A stretch of DNA of 64,000 bases, taken from Candidatus Thalassarchaeaceae archaeon (GTDB taxonomy: Archaea > Thermoplasmatota > Poseidoniia > Poseidoniales > Thalassarchaeaceae). A program made the translations under genes and the position numbers. The number at the start of each line of letters is the position of its first letter. Position 1 is the first letter of the stretch. Under the pieces are notes generated by a model that ran no database searches, was not told the DNA's origin, and was given only the letters and a program-made list of their open reading frames with translations. Location: NCBI GenBank assembly GCA_029250605.1, contig JAQXEZ010000014.1:124001-188000 (forward strand), in the 5' to 3' direction. Positions 16,754 to 26,351 of the stretch are shown here, in pieces.

Positions 16754-19700
16754 TCAAATCCGGAACCCGTCGTCTTCCTCGGTATCGTCGATGCCGGCGA
16801 ACCTGACATTGCCCTCTGCGTCAACGAACTGGCCTGCCTTGACTGATTCCCCGTACAGGGAAGACTCGGTTACTGATGCTCTGTTTAGCATGCTCTCTCC
16901 GAGAGAGCTATTCATCCTGCCAATCATCGATTGGAAGATTTGGATTGCCCTATCCCTCTCCTCGGAACCGATCTCGTGGTCTGAGTATCGGGCCTCCTCG
17001 AAGATGGAGAAGAACGTATCTATCTCCCCTGGTGGGACAATTCCTCCCAGCATGTTGTTAATGACGTCCTCGAACTCCCTTGTTGTCTCGAATACCTTCT
17101 TCATCGCACCTTTCATTCTGAAGTACTTGATTAGGTCCTTGTAGCAGGAGAATATGGCCTCGATGTAGTTGTTGGAGGCCTTGAGTGACATTAGTGCGTC
17201 GGTCAGTATCCCTCGAAGGATCTCTACCTTGCGGCGTTCCCTGTAGTTGTTGTACATCATTGCGCCGACTAGGGTCACGGTGGAAAGGGAAATGCCCGCC
17301 AGAACTAGGACTTGGGTAGTCCAAAGGCCTCCGCTGCTAGAGGATGACGGCTCTCCGAGCCTAATCTCGGGAGTGCTGTTCAACCACTGCTCGACGAAGT
17401 AAGGCTTGTTCGCATCGGCCGACTCGAAATGGACCAGAACCCTCCATTTCCCCCCGGGAGCAGACCACTCTGGATGGCCTGGGATAAGCTCGCCTGTGTA
17501 TGGGAAGGAGAAGTTCGCAGAGCCCCTTTCGTTGGTGATGAAAATCTCGACTCGCTCGGTCTGCCATCCCGACCCATTCCAGAACTGCCTGTGGAACTCG
17601 ACCCTCTGGCCCTCCACTGTGAGGTCCAAACGATCCCTGAGAATCGCGACCTCTCCGGCAATGATGTCACCCAATTGGTATCCGGTTGGGCTCGACCAGT
17701 GTTCCTTCAGGAGAATGTCCACCTTGCTTCTGACTAGGACCTCGATGTCGGCTATGGAGCTGTTTAGGACTGGGTTCGGCTCTAGTGCCTCATAGTCGCA
17801 TCCACCTGGCACGTACTTCTCTGGTTCGTATGCTACTCTGACCGTCCTGAAACCTTCGAGGTTGTTGCCGCTTGGCTCGACCCCTCTCCTACTCGGATTG
17901 TCTTCGGGATCTGCTGAGTACCAAACGAACTCGCCGGTTCCATCGCTAGTGAACGCTGTCGCGATGGGCCTGGTATTTACCTCGGGGTCCAGATAGATGT
18001 TAACGCACTTGCCACCGACTGGCTTTCCATTTGACTGGGAAAGCTTGGCATTGATGTGGAATGCTTCTTTGAGGTATAGGACATCGAAGGTTGATCCATT
18101 GGGAAAGGTGTAGGTCAGGTAGTCGGATCTGAAAGGACCAACCTCAGAGACGTCTATCGTGGAGTTTGAGAAAACCGGGAAGAACATCGTCTGTGTCTTG
18201 TTCTTGTACCTGTAGCGATCGTTGTTCAATGGGTCCCAGGAGTTGTACTCGACCTTCACCTTGGCCATTCCCGCATCTACTCCAGCCAGGGGGCAGTTGA
18301 TGTCGAAGAAGCCGTTTCCATCGGTTGCCCCTGGAATGCACGCCTCTACGCCGGTGTCTCCTGCTCTGAATTTCATTCTGTTTTCTATTGGGTCGAATAT
18401 CATCGATCCCATCTCGAAGGTGACTCTGATTTGCCTGTTGGATAGGTTGCCTCCTAGTTCATCGGTTAGCTGGCCAGTGACGATCATTGGCTTCTCCAGA
18501 ATCTGACCGGTGTCTGGGTCTATCTCTGATGTGTAGACGATCTGCTGATCCACATCGAGTTCTGTATTGCCGATCAGACTGAAACCGTCTACTTGGAACT
18601 GGAGGACCTTCCTGTAGTGATCGCTATTCAGGATGGTCACACAGGGATCCCATGCCCCCGATGTGGAGAGCATGCCCGAATCCAGGGGTTCGCAGCCCTC
18701 GTGAGGGAGGTTCTGCTCGAACCTCAGAATCACGTTCACCGGGCCGAATCCGTCTGGGAGGAACGAGTAGGGGTCGTCCTTCAGTAGCTGGGGGTCTAGG
18801 TATCGCCCGTACCCGATTGAGCCCGAAGCAGGGCACTCGACGGAGACTATCTGCCTGTGGGTCCTATCTTCGAAGTCGATTCCTTCGAAGATGACCGTTA
18901 CGTTTCCTCCTAAGTCGTTGCCGCCCGGGCTCTGCATTTCTCCTGCACAGCTATTCAGTACCTGTCCCCCGTCTTTCTCGAACGGGGTTCTGTTATCATC
19001 CGTAACAACGGCGGTGAATTCCCACAAATCGCCGTTTGATCTAATGTTGGGACTCGTGCTTTGGACGTTGATGAACGTCCGGGAGACAACCCATAGGCTG
19101 ACCTCTGCATGGTTTCCTTGGCGGCGTTCGTCTCCTAGATACGTGAACCCGAGGGTGAAGTTCCCGAGGTTCTCTATGTCAGTCAGATTTACCTTGAAGC
19201 GGCCATTGTTGTCCGTTATTGAGATTCCACTGCTCTGGTCCTCCGACCATGTCCAGTTCACGGGGACCTCACGCACCGGTTGGTAGGCGTTGTCAACTAG
19301 TCGAACCTGGACTGACGTGTTCTGCCCTCTGTACAGCCTAGGGAGAGAGCTCAGTTCGGTGAATTCGGTTGTGCCGATTACGGAAACGTTACCATACGCT
19401 CCGGTGGCGGCAAGAACCTGGTCTTGATCGCCTGTGAAGAAGTAGTCAGATTGGCTGAAGTCTGCCCTCACCCCATAGGTTTGCGCCTGCCATTGTGACT
19501 CCCATGTGAATTCATAGTCGAAGGTTGCAAGGCCGTCGACGGGGGTCGGCCACTTGCTGAATTGGGTCTCAGTTGATCCGACGAAAATACCATTCCGGTC
19601 GAAGTCGAACTGAAGTGCTACGGAAATTGGGTTGCCATTTATCTGGTAAACAGGGTCTACCGTCCGGTTCCATACGTGCCCCTTGACCCTAATCTTCTCC

Positions 19701-22700
19701 CCGGTGAACACCTCGGGGACTATCTCGCATCGTACTTCGCTGGATGCTACCAATGGGTCGACTGGGCCGCATGGAGGGGAGTTGAAATCTGCCCCGTTCT
19801 GGAGTGTGATGGTCCAATGGGTCCCATTGGCGGTCAAGAAGGGGGAAAGTGCACCTGCAGCAATTCCCGACAGTGCTGCCGGAGACCCGTCCCATAGGAT
19901 TGGGTAGGGCTTTCCAAGGCTGGCTTCCTCGAACGTAGTTCCGGAGTTTGCCAGAGAGGGAGAGTGGAACAGGGCACGCCAAGCGCCGAAGGACGAGCCA
20001 GTGAACTGGGTAGCGTCCCAGAAGTAAACTGGCCTGAAAGAGGGTGCGAACATTTCCGCCTCGATGTACATCCTGTGCATCGCGCGAATGAAGAACGTGT
20101 CAGTCTTGGATCCCTCTAGATGGGCCCATGGCCACTCGTAGGAGTCGTCAGTACAACTGCCGAGGTCTGGTCTGGCATATCCAATGAAGTTGTAGTCTCC
20201 TACTGGAAGAGTGGTGTTCTTGTATTCATATGGCGCTAGTACGGAGTGCGATCCAACGGGATTCAGGGGCGTGCATGGATTCCACACAATCTCCTCGTAA
20301 CCACCTGTGGGTATTCCAGGGCCATTATCCAGAAGGGAGTTCCACTGTACCTGCTCCCACAGATCCAATGACTGGTTGTATGCCAAAGAAACCCAACCTC
20401 CTGAGTCAGCCCTGTACCCGTTTCCGTATCCATCGTACACCGTTGGTTCAGTAATGTTACCAAACTGTGTCCCAGGGTCGCTGATGGTGAAGGAGACAGG
20501 AGCATGTGCGAGCCTGTTGTCGAAGATCCCACGATTGTAGTCTGCCGTGTAGTGGACCTTGAAGTCCAGCTTCAGTGGCTGCTCGTCGGCTCTGAATCTC
20601 TGTCCGGCGACGAATCCTATGGTGGTGTTCGCCCTGACCTCGACGGGGAATCCGGAGTCACCGATTCCATCGCCATCGGTATCTGACAGGGTTGAGCTGT
20701 AGTCGTGGATGAACATCTCTGTTACCTCGGAGTATACCTCGTAGGTGGTATTTGATCCTACGTCGATGTCCTCTGGGAAAAGGAATTGTCCGACGACGTA
20801 CTCTCCGTTGGCATTGGTCAGCACGTCTATTGTCTCGATAACCGAAGTCCCATTCTCGGCATATCTGATGTGGACCTGCACCGGGAGGTCTGGAGCGGGG
20901 ACGAATCCGGTGTCGTCAAGCCAGAAAACGGAGCCATTGAATATCGCCGGCGTTGTCTCGTCCAACCACAGGACTGATTGAGTATTCAGGGTGATTCTGG
21001 TGGGTATCTTGTCGTCGTGATCCAGGAGGCCGTCGTTGTCGGAGTCCCAATCGGAGCTCAATCCGGAAGACTCCTCGATCTTGTTTGCTGGTGTGGGCCA
21101 GTCTCCCGAGGAGGGGTTGTTCCAGTCCGCGTCTTCCCTGCCGTCGTTGTCGTCGTCCACGTCGAAGTAGTCGGGCCCAGTCGAGTTGTTCGTCGGATCG
21201 GCTAGACCTACGCCCCCTCCGAAGTCATCGTGATCCCAGGGGTTTGTCGATTCTGATCCGTACCTCGAAGGCCAGAGCATCACTTCGTCTTCGTCCTTCA
21301 TGCCATCGTAGTCGTCGTCATCATCCATGTCATCCCTGATACCATCGTTGTCGTGGTCCCATGGGGCTATCGGGAAGTTCAGACAGCAGGTATCATCGAT
21401 TGGGTCGGCCGTTCCTTGCGTATCGTTCAGGTTCTGGAGCTCCAGGGAATTGGGTATCCCGTCCCCGTCCCAGTCGTCGTCAGCCCAATTCAAGATCCCG
21501 TCGTTGTCGTGGTCCCATGGTCTCTGCTCCTCGCCGGTGAAGCAGCCTGGGATCGCTTCCTGGACTTCATCTAGCAACCCATTGTTGTCGTCGTCTGGGT
21601 CCTCGCCGTCAGGCACCCCATCGTTATCGTTGTCCACGTCATAGTACTCGGGGAAGAGGAGTGACTGGCCTAGGACCCCCCGGTCCCATACAGCCTGGTA
21701 GATTCCATCATCGTCCGGGTCTGTATCAAGACCGTCGTCGTCGTTGTCCGCGCAGTTGCTCCCGGTGAAGTAGTACGGCTCGTCCACGTTTGCGTCGTCA
21801 TCGAGGTCGTCGTTGGAGTCGACTTCGAAGAAGTCCCAAACGCCGTCGTTGTCGTCGTCCACGTCGAAGTGGTCGTAGACGATGTCCCAGTCGTCGTCGA
21901 GGTCGTTCGTGTTGTTGTACATGCAGTTCGGGGTATAGAGCACAGAATCATCCACATTGTAGAGTATCTGACCACAGTCTATGTCTGGGTCGACGTCATC
22001 GTTCAACTCGTCTGCAATCTCGTTTGGGAAGAAGTCGCCGTTGTTATCGGAAGTCCATTGGAAGAATCCGAATTGTGTGACACCAAGGTATGCTATCCAC
22101 AGATCTCTGTTGTGCTTCATCTCGGAATACGTGTAGGCCACCGATGGTGAGGGGTTGCTGGTAGGATCGAAGGTGAACCAGAAGCAATTGCTGTCACAGG
22201 AGGCTCTCACTTGTTCAAACGGGTGATTGGCCCCATCGTACGCCCCATCATCCCAGTCAGCGTCCGGTCTCGTGCTGTAAGGGACTGTGAAGGATTGCCC
22301 GCCGGACTGTGTTGGGGTTAGGAGAGGTGCCTTGAACGCATATCCGTAGATGTGCCCACAGAATCTCTCTTGGGTGGCTGAGAGGATTACAGTACCACAT
22401 GAGTTCCCATCAAGCGAACCTCCCATCTTGACATCGTCGACGTCCAGGACTCCATCGTTCCCCTCGTCCTGGTCCCACCAGTCAGGCATCCCATCACCGT
22501 CCTGGTCCACGTCGATTCCATTCACCAATGAGTCCCCATCGTCGTCAATGTCGAAGAAGTTGCCACCGTTGTAGGGGCTCCACTTCATCATCAGGAACCA
22601 GTACATCTCGGGGATTGTTCCGCTGATTGAGTCGAGCGAGGTTGGGTCATATCCGTTGTAGTCCAGCATGAAGCCGTTGTCCGCGTTGAATGGGTTGAAT

Positions 22701-24673
22701 CCCCATGTGAGGTTCCAATAGTAGTGGGGAACTGCTGCGTATGCGTCGCCGTCCTCGGAGCCGTCGATTGCATCTCCATCGTTCTGTGGCCAGCTGTTGC
22801 CCCAGAAGTTGTCTGTGTTGTCGGTGTCTACCACTCCGCAGTTTCCATCATCGGGGTCGTAGAAGTCGTTGATGCCGTCGTTGTCGTCGTCCCAGTCTTC
22901 GTCATTCGCTAGACCGTCTCCATCCACATCGGTATCGATGTCGTTTGCACCGTCATCTCTGTACATTGATCCATTTAGTTCGTGAAGATCCGCATCGTTG
23001 TCCAAGTCACAGTCGGGGTCGATGTCGAGCCAGTCTAGGATTCCGTCTCCGTCGTCGTCAATGTCCACCCAATTGTTCAACCCGTCTCCGTCCCAGTCAT
23101 TGAATCCGGTGTAGGAGGTTCTCCAGAGTACGCATTTGTCACTTGGGTTCTGAGGGTTTGGGTTGGAAACGCTAGCGCAGTCCCAAGTGGCTACCTCTGC
23201 CGATGAGTTGAGTGGGTAGGGGTCCACTTCGTTCTCAAGACCATCGTCGTCGAGGTCCCATGGCTGCGACCCGCCCATCAAATTGTCAGGAGTTTCGGAC
23301 CCGCCCATGTCGGTATCCAGCCAGTCCCACACCATGTCGTAGTCGGCATCAATGGACCTGAATCTGTCATCGTCCAGATCCCCATCATAGTCTATTTCGC
23401 AATCAGTCCCGGGAGTCTGGATATCGATAACAGAACCGTTGAAGACTTGGGTTGGGTAATCTCCCTGTCCGTCTCCGTTCGTGTCTAGTTGCCTGCATGA
23501 GTCAGGGATTCCGTCGTTGTCGTCATCGACGTCATACATGTCTGCGAGACCATCGTTGTCATCGTCAGTATCTGACGAATCGGGAGCCCCGTCGTTGTCG
23601 TTGTCTGGGTCGAGGAAGTTCGGAATTCCGTCTCCGTCGAGGTCGCCATCGACTATTTCTGTGAATGCCTGCACCCTCGGGTGCTCAAGGGCGTGGAGAG
23701 CGACGTAGTCGAGGCCATCCACATAGTCCCCGTAGTCCTCTGGGTCCCATCTCTCCCAGTCATCCCAAAGAATGTCTGAATCGGAGGTGATGAGTGCTGT
23801 CTGGGTAGGGTCCCATGGGTGGATGTCGTCTATGTCGTCTACCCCATCGTTGTCATCGTCCAGATCGAAGTAGTCCTGGATGCCATCGGAGTCGAAATCG
23901 CACGGCCATACGAACTGGTCGATTCTCCCATCGTTGTCATCGTCCTCGTCGTAGGAGCCCCTGCCGGAACCATCGATGTCTTCGTCGGTAATCCCGTCGT
24001 TGTCGTGGTCCATTGGGTTCTGGTCTACCAAGTAGTTGAATCCGACAGCCTGTCCAGTCCAAGGGTGGATAGTACTGGGGTCAACGTGACGGTCCGAAGA
24101 TACGTTCAATGGATCGTTTCCTTGGGAATAGTCCACGGGTCCCTCTAGGATACCGTCGTTGTCGTCGTCCCAGTCGAACTCGTCCTGGATGCCGTCGTTG
24201 TCGTGATCCAGTGGGTCTGTTCCGTAACAACCGTCGAACCTCTCGATTAGGTCATTGATCCCATCGTTGTCGTCGTCCAGATCGTTCAAATCGTCAATAC
24301 CGTCGTTGTCGTGATCCTCTGTGTTGGTCTCCTCTAGGAAGAATCCGTAGCTCGGATCGAGGGTCAAGGCCGAGGTATCCGAGACCTTCCCGTAAATAGC
24401 GGCTGGGTCATTATAGAATGGATCGTGGAATGCTGCGTGTTGGAATGGATTGGTGGATGCAGGTTGGTTTTGACCTTCTCCCTGTACTGGTCCGCCAATC
24501 TGCTCAAGTTGCTGGTAGGCCGTTCTCATGGGCGTGTCATCGGTTCTCGTTCTTTCCGGGGAATCGCCTGATTCAGGCATGATTGAGAGCTGTGTGCTCA
24601 GGAGCATCAATGCGATTATGGAAATCGCTGGTAGTATTCTCTTGTTTGTGTTTCTCTCTTCCTTGCTAATCAT
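16754..24673 (-). CDS. Giant cell-surface protein with calcium-binding Asp-rich (TSP type 3-like) repeats and cytoplasmic tail
   Basis: This chain of about 2639 residues starts at the ATG at 24673. An N-terminal signal segment (ILPAISIIALMLLSTQLS) sends it across the membrane. Roughly residues 90-1220 are packed with Asp-rich units of the form D-x-D-D-D-N-D-G; the exact hexamer DDDNDG occurs at least nine times. Such thrombospondin type 3-like units bind calcium and stiffen the chain. About 1230 residues of beta-sandwich material follow (for example VPVNWTWSEDQSSGISITD). One membrane helix near residue 2450 (TTQVLVLAGISLSTVTLVGA) precedes a cytoplasmic tail of about 170 residues, mostly helical and resembling DUF4129 (FEEARYSDHEIGSEERDRA). 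It is probably a surface adhesin or stalk; no enzyme domain is recognised. Confidence 0.85.
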   Translation of the reverse strand: MISKEERNTNKRILPAISIIALMLLSTQLSIMPESGDSPERTRTDDTPMRTAYQQLEQIGGPVQGEGQNQPASTNPFQHAAFHDPFYNDPAAIYGKVSDTSALTLDPSYGFFLEETNTEDHDNDGIDDLNDLDDDNDGINDLIERFDGCYGTDPLDHDNDGIQDEFDWDDDNDGILEGPVDYSQGNDPLNVSSDRHVDPSTIHPWTGQAVGFNYLVDQNPMDHDNDGITDEDIDGSGRGSYDEDDDNDGRIDQFVWPCDFDSDGIQDYFDLDDDNDGVDDIDDIHPWDPTQTALITSDSDILWDDWERWDPEDYGDYVDGLDYVALHALEHPRVQAFTEIVDGDLDGDGIPNFLDPDNDNDGAPDSSDTDDDNDGLADMYDVDDDNDGIPDSCRQLDTNGDGQGDYPTQVFNGSVIDIQTPGTDCEIDYDGDLDDDRFRSIDADYDMVWDWLDTDMGGSETPDNLMGGSQPWDLDDDGLENEVDPYPLNSSAEVATWDCASVSNPNPQNPSDKCVLWRTSYTGFNDWDGDGLNNWVDIDDDGDGILDWLDIDPDCDLDNDADLHELNGSMYRDDGANDIDTDVDGDGLANDEDWDDDNDGINDFYDPDDGNCGVVDTDNTDNFWGNSWPQNDGDAIDGSEDGDAYAAVPHYYWNLTWGFNPFNADNGFMLDYNGYDPTSLDSISGTIPEMYWFLMMKWSPYNGGNFFDIDDDGDSLVNGIDVDQDGDGMPDWWDQDEGNDGVLDVDDVKMGGSLDGNSCGTVILSATQERFCGHIYGYAFKAPLLTPTQSGGQSFTVPYSTRPDADWDDGAYDGANHPFEQVRASCDSNCFWFTFDPTSNPSPSVAYTYSEMKHNRDLWIAYLGVTQFGFFQWTSDNNGDFFPNEIADELNDDVDPDIDCGQILYNVDDSVLYTPNCMYNNTNDLDDDWDIVYDHFDVDDDNDGVWDFFEVDSNDDLDDDANVDEPYYFTGSNCADNDDDGLDTDPDDDGIYQAVWDRGVLGQSLLFPEYYDVDNDNDGVPDGEDPDDDNNGLLDEVQEAIPGCFTGEEQRPWDHDNDGILNWADDDWDGDGIPNSLELQNLNDTQGTADPIDDTCCLNFPIAPWDHDNDGIRDDMDDDDDYDGMKDEDEVMLWPSRYGSESTNPWDHDDFGGGVGLADPTNNSTGPDYFDVDDDNDGREDADWNNPSSGDWPTPANKIEESSGLSSDWDSDNDGLLDHDDKIPTRITLNTQSVLWLDETTPAIFNGSVFWLDDTGFVPAPDLPVQVHIRYAENGTSVIETIDVLTNANGEYVVGQFLFPEDIDVGSNTTYEVYSEVTEMFIHDYSSTLSDTDGDGIGDSGFPVEVRANTTIGFVAGQRFRADEQPLKLDFKVHYTADYNRGIFDNRLAHAPVSFTISDPGTQFGNITEPTVYDGYGNGYRADSGGWVSLAYNQSLDLWEQVQWNSLLDNGPGIPTGGYEEIVWNPCTPLNPVGSHSVLAPYEYKNTTLPVGDYNFIGYARPDLGSCTDDSYEWPWAHLEGSKTDTFFIRAMHRMYIEAEMFAPSFRPVYFWDATQFTGSSFGAWRALFHSPSLANSGTTFEEASLGKPYPILWDGSPAALSGIAAGALSPFLTANGTHWTITLQNGADFNSPPCGPVDPLVASSEVRCEIVPEVFTGEKIRVKGHVWNRTVDPVYQINGNPISVALQFDFDRNGIFVGSTETQFSKWPTPVDGLATFDYEFTWESQWQAQTYGVRADFSQSDYFFTGDQDQVLAATGAYGNVSVIGTTEFTELSSLPRLYRGQNTSVQVRLVDNAYQPVREVPVNWTWSEDQSSGISITDNNGRFKVNLTDIENLGNFTLGFTYLGDERRQGNHAEVSLWVVSRTFINVQSTSPNIRSNGDLWEFTAVVTDDNRTPFEKDGGQVLNSCAGEMQSPGGNDLGGNVTVIFEGIDFEDRTHRQIVSVECPASGSIGYGRYLDPQLLKDDPYSFLPDGFGPVNVILRFEQNLPHEGCEPLDSGMLSTSGAWDPCVTILNSDHYRKVLQFQVDGFSLIGNTELDVDQQIVYTSEIDPDTGQILEKPMIVTGQLTDELGGNLSNRQIRVTFEMGSMIFDPIENRMKFRAGDTGVEACIPGATDGNGFFDINCPLAGVDAGMAKVKVEYNSWDPLNNDRYRYKNKTQTMFFPVFSNSTIDVSEVGPFRSDYLTYTFPNGSTFDVLYLKEAFHINAKLSQSNGKPVGGKCVNIYLDPEVNTRPIATAFTSDGTGEFVWYSADPEDNPSRRGVEPSGNNLEGFRTVRVAYEPEKYVPGGCDYEALEPNPVLNSSIADIEVLVRSKVDILLKEHWSSPTGYQLGDIIAGEVAILRDRLDLTVEGQRVEFHRQFWNGSGWQTERVEIFITNERGSANFSFPYTGELIPGHPEWSAPGGKWRVLVHFESADANKPYFVEQWLNSTPEIRLGEPSSSSSGGLWTTQVLVLAGISLSTVTLVGAMMYNNYRERRKVEILRGILTDALMSLKASNNYIEAIFSCYKDLIKYFRMKGAMKKVFETTREFEDVINNMLGGIVPPGEIDTFFSIFEEARYSDHEIGSEERDRAIQIFQSMIGRMNSSLGESMLNRASVTESSLYGESVKAGQFVDAEGNVRFAGIDDTEEDDGFRI
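21000..24330 (-). repeat. Degenerate coding repeats encoding Asp-rich calcium-binding units
   Basis: On the plus strand this stretch is full of GTCGTTGTCGTCGTC-like runs, the reverse complement of codons for Asp, Asn and Gly. The spacing between units is irregular and the intervening text differs, so this is a protein-level repeat inside the giant surface gene and not a CRISPR or satellite array. The low complexity also creates many spurious antisense frames. Confidence 0.8.
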
Positions 24674-24790
24674 GCAAATCACTGCTTACCCTAGGGTAGG
24701 TTCGTGGCCTGAATCTTCGTGCTTATGAATGGGTGGCATCCTGCGGATAGTTCCGTATCACAGTGGCGTCGATGTATCATCTCGAGACAG

Positions 24791-25222
24791 TCAATTCCTG
24801 TGGTAAGGTGATCCTCTGTTGATTTCCGAGGCCCTGTATAGTTGCTCCATCAGCAAAGCAGCAGCCATTTCATGGGTAAGAGTGAGTTGAGAGAGGGAGA
24901 TGATTTGGCTGGCTGACTTTTTCAGTTCCTTGCTGAAACCATCATGAGGGCCCACTGCTATGTTTGTTGTATTGCCGTCGATTGTTGCAGATTTGAGCCA
25001 ATTTGCCATTTCCTCGCTGGTCATCGCGACCCCCTCCTGGTCTAGAAGAACTAGTTGCCCGGATAGGTTAGAGAGTTCTGATTCGTATTTGCTACTGTCT
25101 GTTGATTCGGAATATTGAACTGATATCCCCCTTGATCTGACCCTGTTCTGATATCCACCAAGTATGGCAGCGATGCTCCTATCTTTCGGGGTTTTGTCCA
25201 GATGGACAATGACTCGTCCCAT
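24791..25222 (-). CDS. rlmH: RlmH-type 23S rRNA pseudouridine methyltransferase (SPOUT)
   Basis: RlmH methylates N3 of pseudouridine 1915 in helix 69 of 23S rRNA (E. coli numbering). The C-terminal knot is clear: LLDQEGVAMTSEEMANWLKS, then NIAVGPHDGFSKELKKSA in place of the bacterial GGADG loop, then ISLSQLTLTHEMAAALLMEQ and the diagnostic ending LYRASEINRGSPYH. The ATG at 25222 gives 143 residues, near the usual 155. Eight extra codons upstream are possible. The family is mainly bacterial but occurs in some archaea. The upstream region overlaps the start region of a divergent hypothetical gene. Confidence 0.9.
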   Translation of the reverse strand: MGRVIVHLDKTPKDRSIAAILGGYQNRVRSRGISVQYSESTDSSKYESELSNLSGQLVLLDQEGVAMTSEEMANWLKSATIDGNTTNIAVGPHDGFSKELKKSASQIISLSQLTLTHEMAAALLMEQLYRASEINRGSPYHRN

Positions 25223-25296
25223 GTGGGTTCGTGGGGAGTGAGGCACTTAGGGGTTCACAAACCATCAAGTCATTGAGCATAGGCGTTCGACACAGT

Positions 25297-25614
25297 ATGG
25301 GATGGTGGCCTTTCCGAAGGAAGAGGGTTTTCCATAGCGAACCGCACATCAAGAGTTCAAAAATGTGGATTCTGGACCTTAGAGAGTCCTGCGAGAGGAA
25401 CTTTGACGAGAGGGAGAAGGGGCAGTTAGAAGTCGAGAAAATCAGGAATAAATGGAGGAAGGCGAATTCTGATGGAGAAGTTGACGAATCTCTACTCGAT
25501 GGCCTGGAGAGGAGATCTGAGTTGCTGATTGATGCACAAGATTCTGAATGGTCCAAATTACTTGATAATGAAGATTTTTGGAAGGTTGGATGGGGTAGCA
25601 AGGTGGAGGATTGA
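25297..25614 (+). CDS. Hypothetical small charged protein
   Basis: I do not recognise this protein. From the ATG at 25297 it has 105 residues: MGWWPFRRKRVFHSEP at the start, then a long charged stretch likely to form helices (RNFDEREKGQLEVEKIRNKW). The frame is open to 25231, but that extension overlaps the rlmH start. It ends one base before the ATG of the next gene, a membrane protein, so the two are probably translated from one message and may work together. Confidence 0.55.
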   Translation: MGWWPFRRKRVFHSEPHIKSSKMWILDLRESCERNFDEREKGQLEVEKIRNKWRKANSDGEVDESLLDGLERRSELLIDAQDSEWSKLLDNEDFWKVGWGSKVED

Positions 25615-25615
25615 G

Positions 25616-26317
25616 ATGCTACTTTGGATTGTTCTACTGTGCGGACTTGGTGGTTATTGCTACTACCTAAGCAGACTGCAACCCTTTCCTGAGAAGGGCG
25701 GTAGATTTGCCATTGTTCTCTTTTCTGGGGCTCTAGTACTCTGGATTTCGAGCACCAGCCCAGAAGAAATAGGGGATGATCTTCCAGCAGCGATTTCGGT
25801 TTTTCTTGGGGGAGTTTTCGTTGTAACTGGAATAAGGGATATGAGCGTGATGAAGACAGACGTAATCGTGGCTCCTCTTGCTGGAATAATCTTCTGTATT
25901 GGTGGGATTAGCCTCCTGTCCTCGAGGTGGGAGGTTGCTAATCAAATGGAGCAAATCGGTTCGTTCTTCCTAGCCAGTACAATGGTGACTGTGGAGTTGT
26001 ACCTTGCCTTCAGAGGCCTAGTGATCGGAGTTCCTGGCATAGCGTGGTCGAAGTCGGGATTGAGGCAGATACACAGAGGGCTGATTCTCGGCCCCAATGG
26101 TGCGATTGCTCACTTTGAGAGGTCATGGGACGTGGAGGACCAATGGATAAATTCGATGAGTCACTCTGCTCTTATTCTCATCCATAGGCATCTTGGAAAT
26201 CAAGATGACGAAGCCAAGAATCTTGCGGAGCTAGAGAAGTTAGGCGGGTGGGAATCCGTTGATTCTTCATGGACTCAGGCGGTAGAAGAGGGGCTATTGG
26301 CTTCAGTTCCCGTTTGA
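25616..26317 (+). CDS. Hypothetical multi-pass membrane protein
   Basis: The ATG at 25616 follows the upstream stop by one base and starts directly into a membrane helix (LLWIVLLCGLGGYCYYLS). Four to five hydrophobic segments fill the first 150 residues (FAIVLFSGALVLWI, AISVFLGGVFVVTGI, IVAPLAGIIFCIGGISLL, FFLASTMVTVELYLAF). A soluble region of about 80 residues follows (LILGPNGAIAHFERSW to the end). The upstream in-frame extension to 25529 overlaps the preceding gene and is not used. No family is recognised. Confidence 0.65.
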   Translation: MLLWIVLLCGLGGYCYYLSRLQPFPEKGGRFAIVLFSGALVLWISSTSPEEIGDDLPAAISVFLGGVFVVTGIRDMSVMKTDVIVAPLAGIIFCIGGISLLSSRWEVANQMEQIGSFFLASTMVTVELYLAFRGLVIGVPGIAWSKSGLRQIHRGLILGPNGAIAHFERSWDVEDQWINSMSHSALILIHRHLGNQDDEAKNLAELEKLGGWESVDSSWTQAVEEGLLASVPV

Positions 26318-26351
26318 GTACGATTGAAAGCATGTAACCCATCGGACATCC

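Noticed and set aside
21000-24330. Repetitive pattern resembling a repeat array or CRISPR, with many open antisense frames
   Set aside because: Units are of unequal length and spacing and encode Asp-rich repeats in one long frame. There are no constant spacers and no leader. The plus-strand frames are low-complexity shadows.
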